Below, one piece after another: positions 7,770 through 10,184 of a stretch of DNA of 10,184 nt. The notes beneath the pieces were generated by a model. That model saw only the letters and a list, made by a program, of their open reading frames with translations. It did not search any database and had not been told where the DNA came from. The position numbers were made by a program, and so were the translations under genes. Where the stretch lies: positions 1 to 10,184 of the forward strand of contig CANCUC010000019.1 of the NCBI GenBank assembly GCA_947381255.1, in the 5' to 3' direction. Origin of the DNA: Actinomycetota bacterium. Its GTDB lineage: Bacteria; Actinomycetota; Actinomycetes; Nanopelagicales; Nanopelagicaceae. Position 1 is the stretch's first letter. Each line of letters begins with the position of its first letter.

Positions 7770-9502
7770 GATGCCGCCTCTTCTGGACTCAATTGTGAAA
7801 GAACAATTTCTTGATAGGTCTCACTGCTCTTCATTAATTCGGCGTGAGTTCCAATGCCGACAACTCGTCCCTGATCTAGAACCACAATTTGATCAGCTTT
7901 CAGAATTGTCGAAACTCTCTGGGCAACCACAATCATTGTCGTGTGACCCATAACATCATGAAGCGCCGAACGAAGTTTGGAGTCCGTCGTGTAATCCAAC
8001 GCGCTAAAGGAGTCATCAAAGATGAGAACTTGTGGCTTCTTCACAAGAGCTCTTGCTATTGAGAGACGTTGACGCTGCCCCCCTGAGAAATTCGTTCCAC
8101 CTTGCGCAACTCGTGCCTCCAATTTCTCTGGAAGCTCTTCAATAAAGTCACGAGCTTGGGCAATCTCAAGTGCTTTCCATAATTCATCATCGGTGGCATC
8201 AGATTTTCCGTAACGTAAATTCTGCCCAACAGTTCCGCCAAACAGGAATGATCGCTGCGGTACTAATCCAAGTTCGGACCACAGTGATTCAAGTGATTGA
8301 TCGCGGACATCAATTCCATCAAGCAACACCTGGCCATCTGTCACATCAATAAAACGTGGAATCAAGTTTAAAAGCGTTGATTTTCCAGATCCGGTTGAAC
8401 CGATGATGGCAGTGAATTGACCTGGCTCTGCGATGAACGAGATCTTGGACAATATTGGATGTTCAGCGCCTGGATAACGAAATTCAGCGTTTACAAATTC
8501 AATAACCCCGCGTCGAGCGGTTGGAATTTGTGGGCTTAGACTCTCAACAACAGAGGATTTGGTATCGAGCACCTCTTGAATACGTTCTGCACAGGCTGCT
8601 GCTCTTGGAATCTGCAGTGACATAAAGATAGCCATCATGACGCTACTTAATATCAACATGATGTAGCTAAGAAAGGCCGTCATATTTCCGATCTGTAAAT
8701 TTCCAGAATCAATAAGTTTGGCGCCAAACCAGATAACGGCTACAGAGGATAAATTCAAGATCATTGATAGTGCTGGGAACATAACTGCAAATGTTCGAGT
8801 GACGCGTAGTTGAGATTGCATGAGATCTAAAGATGACTCTGCAAATCTTGACTCTTCTTGTCGGGTTTTAACGAAGGCGCGAATAACGCGCACACCAGCA
8901 ATCTGTTCACGCAGAACTAGATTTATGCGATCTATCTTCACCTGCATGACACGAAAAGCCGGGACGATGCGGCGCAAGAGCAGAACAATGAGCAGCGACA
9001 TTATTGGTAAAACAACCAGTAAAAGTGAGGAGAGTTTGAGGTTTGATCGCAGGGCCATAATAATCGCGCCAATGCCAGTTATTGGGGCACCGATCATCAT
9101 GGTGAAACCCATGAAAAGAACGAGCTGAACTTGTTGCACATCGTTGGTGTTTCTTGTAATCAACGATGGAGCTCCGAATTTACTTAACTCCCGAGCTGAA
9201 AATCCTTCGACAGCTACAAAAACTGCTGAGCGAAGATCTCGGCCAAAGGCCATCGCGACTCTTGCTGCGAGGAAAGCTAGCAGGACCGATGCACCCATAA
9301 CCAAGGCGCTAGATGCCAACATAATTTCGCCGATATGCCAGATGTAACCCACATTTCCCTTTGCTACGCCATTGTTAATAAGGTCGGCGTTAAGGTTGGG
9401 GAGATACAAACTGGCGATAGCTTGGATGAGAAGCATCAAAATAATGAGATAGACCTGTCGCTTATATGGGCGCAGATATCTCTTCAAGATCTGAGTGAGC
9501 AA
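7766..9502 (-). CDS. heterodimeric ABC exporter, subunit with degenerate Walker B/H-loop and intact signature
   Basis: This 578-residue half-transporter is the first gene of the exporter pair. Six membrane helices occupy about 15-300, the ATPase domain about 333-570. Walker A is GSTGSGKST (368-376), Q-loop Q416 and signature FSGGQ (472-476), all intact. Walker B reads LIFDD, with D497 in place of the catalytic glutamate, and the H-loop is A-Q-R, with Q528 in place of histidine. This pattern is known in degenerate-site subunits such as TM287 of TM287/288. The site built on this subunit should bind but barely hydrolyse ATP, while its signature completes the active site of the partner. The start is TTG, supported by AGGAG six bases upstream. 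It begins 64 bases after the dehydrogenase stop. No promoter is convincing there, so read-through from the dehydrogenase is possible. Confidence 0.92.
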   Translation of the reverse strand: MLTQILKRYLRPYKRQVYLIILMLLIQAIASLYLPNLNADLINNGVAKGNVGYIWHIGEIMLASSALVMGASVLLAFLAARVAMAFGRDLRSAVFVAVEGFSARELSKFGAPSLITRNTNDVQQVQLVLFMGFTMMIGAPITGIGAIIMALRSNLKLSSLLLVVLPIMSLLIVLLLRRIVPAFRVMQVKIDRINLVLREQIAGVRVIRAFVKTRQEESRFAESSLDLMQSQLRVTRTFAVMFPALSMILNLSSVAVIWFGAKLIDSGNLQIGNMTAFLSYIMLILSSVMMAIFMSLQIPRAAACAERIQEVLDTKSSVVESLSPQIPTARRGVIEFVNAEFRYPGAEHPILSKISFIAEPGQFTAIIGSTGSGKSTLLNLIPRFIDVTDGQVLLDGIDVRDQSLESLWSELGLVPQRSFLFGGTVGQNLRYGKSDATDDELWKALEIAQARDFIEELPEKLEARVAQGGTNFSGGQRQRLSIARALVKKPQVLIFDDSFSALDYTTDSKLRSALHDVMGHTTMIVVAQRVSTILKADQIVVLDQGRVVGIGTHAELMKSSETYQEIVLSQLSPEEAAS

Positions 9503-9508
9503 GCAGGA

Positions 9509-9513
9509 CTCCT
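9509..9513 (-). promoter_or_regulatory. ribosome binding site that decides the TTG start of the first exporter gene
   Basis: AGGAG on the minus strand lies six bases before TTG at 9502. The next possible start in frame, a TTG at residue 6, would be spaced too far and would trim the charged N-terminal lead-in to helix 1. Confidence 0.75.
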
Positions 9514-9566
9514 ATTATTTGATTTCCTAAAAGCCTACTCCTCAGGTGCGTCACCCGTTTTCTAAA

Positions 9567-10184
9567 TTAAATCTCTACTCCGATGTACTTGGTTTCCAAG
9601 AACTCATGAATTCCCGCGAATCCACCCTCTCGCCCCAAGCCCGATTGCTTCACTCCGCCAAATGGTGCTGCGGGGTCTGAGATAACTCCACGGTTAATAG
9701 CCACCATTCCTGCTTCAATCGCCTCAGCTGTTCGAATTGCTCGCTTGAGATCTCCCGAATAGATGTAGGCAATCAGCCCATATTCTGACTCATTCGCCAG
9801 CGCAATCGCCTCTGCATCGCTCTCAAAGGTGACGACCGGGGCAACTGGTCCAAATACTTCGCGCTGTAAAATCGGATTGTCCTTTGCGACCGCCAAGACG
9901 GTGGCTGGGTAGAAGGCGCCATCTCCTTCGGGGATTACACCACCAAGTTTTAGATCTGCGCCAGCCGTAACAGATGCATCAACTAACTCTGCAATCTTGT
10001 CACGTTCACGCTTTGAAACACTCGCCCCTAGTTGCGCACCTTCAGATAATCCATCGGCCATCTTGAGGGAGGCCATTGCTGTCGTGAGTTTTTTTGTGAA
10101 CTCCTCTGCAACTTTTGAAGCAACGTAGAAGCGATTCGCGGCAGTGCAAGCTGCGCCACCATTTCGCATCTTGGCAATCATTGC
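9567..10184 (-). CDS. gabD: NAD(P)-dependent succinate-semialdehyde dehydrogenase-type aldehyde dehydrogenase (C-terminal part)
   Basis: The 205 visible codons run from just before the catalytic cysteine to the C-terminus; the NAD-binding half lies beyond the right edge. The enzyme class oxidises an aldehyde, most likely succinate semialdehyde from GABA breakdown, to the acid in the cytoplasm. The nucleophile is Cys in N-G-G-A-A-C-T-A-A-N-R (codon at 10146-10148). The actinobacterial form as I recall it has G-E-A-C, so the alanine two residues before the cysteine is slightly unusual. REVFGPV carries the glutamate that contacts the nicotinamide ribose. The end P-F-G-G-V-K-Q-S-G-L-G-R-E-G-G followed by E-T-K-Y-I is typical of succinate-semialdehyde dehydrogenases. 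The methionine at 10181 lies inside the conserved domain and is not the true start; the frame remains open to the edge. Exact substrate is less sure than the family. The ABC exporter genes follow 64 bases downstream. Confidence 0.85.
   Translation of the reverse strand, partial: AMIAKMRNGGAACTAANRFYVASKVAEEFTKKLTTAMASLKMADGLSEGAQLGASVSKRERDKIAELVDASVTAGADLKLGGVIPEGDGAFYPATVLAVAKDNPILQREVFGPVAPVVTFESDAEAIALANESEYGLIAYIYSGDLKRAIRTAEAIEAGMVAINRGVISDPAAPFGGVKQSGLGREGGFAGIHEFLETKYIGVEI

Noticed and set aside
8820..9128. 102-codon plus-strand open frame
   Set aside because: It lies antisense to membrane helices of the first exporter subunit; its Arg/Thr/Ser-rich product is typical of a reverse-frame artefact.
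9545..9555. GGTG-CGT-CACC inverted repeat between the dehydrogenase and exporter genes
   Set aside because: A four-base-pair stem with a three-base loop and no T-tract on the minus strand; not a credible terminator or operator alone.
1..10184. Search for a defence system, mobile element, tRNA or CRISPR array
   Set aside because: No transposase, integrase, direct-repeat array, tRNA-like cloverleaf or nuclease motif was seen; all seven genes are accounted for by transport, surface, wall and metabolic families.

Overview
The window looks like a chromosomal segment of a low-GC actinobacterium. The base composition is well below that of Streptomyces or Mycobacterium (roughly mid-to-high 40s percent GC by eye). 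Genes are packed tightly with very short spacers, and four of the five complete genes begin with GTG or TTG. The MurT-type Mur ligase, the NAD-type aldehyde dehydrogenase with a C-T-A-A-N-R active-site region and the paired ABC exporter all fit Actinobacteria. A streamlined freshwater lineage (Nanopelagicales/acI type) is my best guess; that is inference and was not tested by any search.

All seven genes lie on the minus strand, so transcription runs from high to low coordinates. From the right edge: (1) the C-terminal part of an aldehyde dehydrogenase of the succinate-semialdehyde dehydrogenase type (9567-10184, cut by the window edge). (2) Two overlapping genes for a heterodimeric type IV ABC exporter (9502-7766, then 7769-5802) that share an ATGA stop/start. 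Their motifs are complementary: one half has the intact signature but a degenerate Walker B and H-loop, the other has the intact Walker B and H-loop but a degenerate signature. (3) An APC-superfamily amino-acid/amine permease (5682-4186) with a strong ribosome binding site, standing alone. (4) A group with 15-27 base spacers, probably one transcription unit: a secreted six-repeat Ig-like protein (4117-2201), a DHA2-type MFS efflux permease (2173-791) and the N-terminal two thirds of MurT (775 to the left edge), the Mur-ligase half of the MurT-GatD enzyme that amidates lipid II.

The shared theme is the cell envelope: three transport systems, one exported stalk-like protein and one peptidoglycan-modifying enzyme. 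No RNA gene, insertion sequence, CRISPR array or phage gene is visible, and no stretch longer than about 120 bases lacks a gene. I see no clear undescribed multi-gene system. The points most worth a second look are the Ig-like repeat protein with its Thr-Pro stalk and unrecognised C-terminal module, its position at the head of an apparent unit with MurT, the shortened zinc ribbon of MurT, and a possible leaderless promoter in front of the repeat protein.
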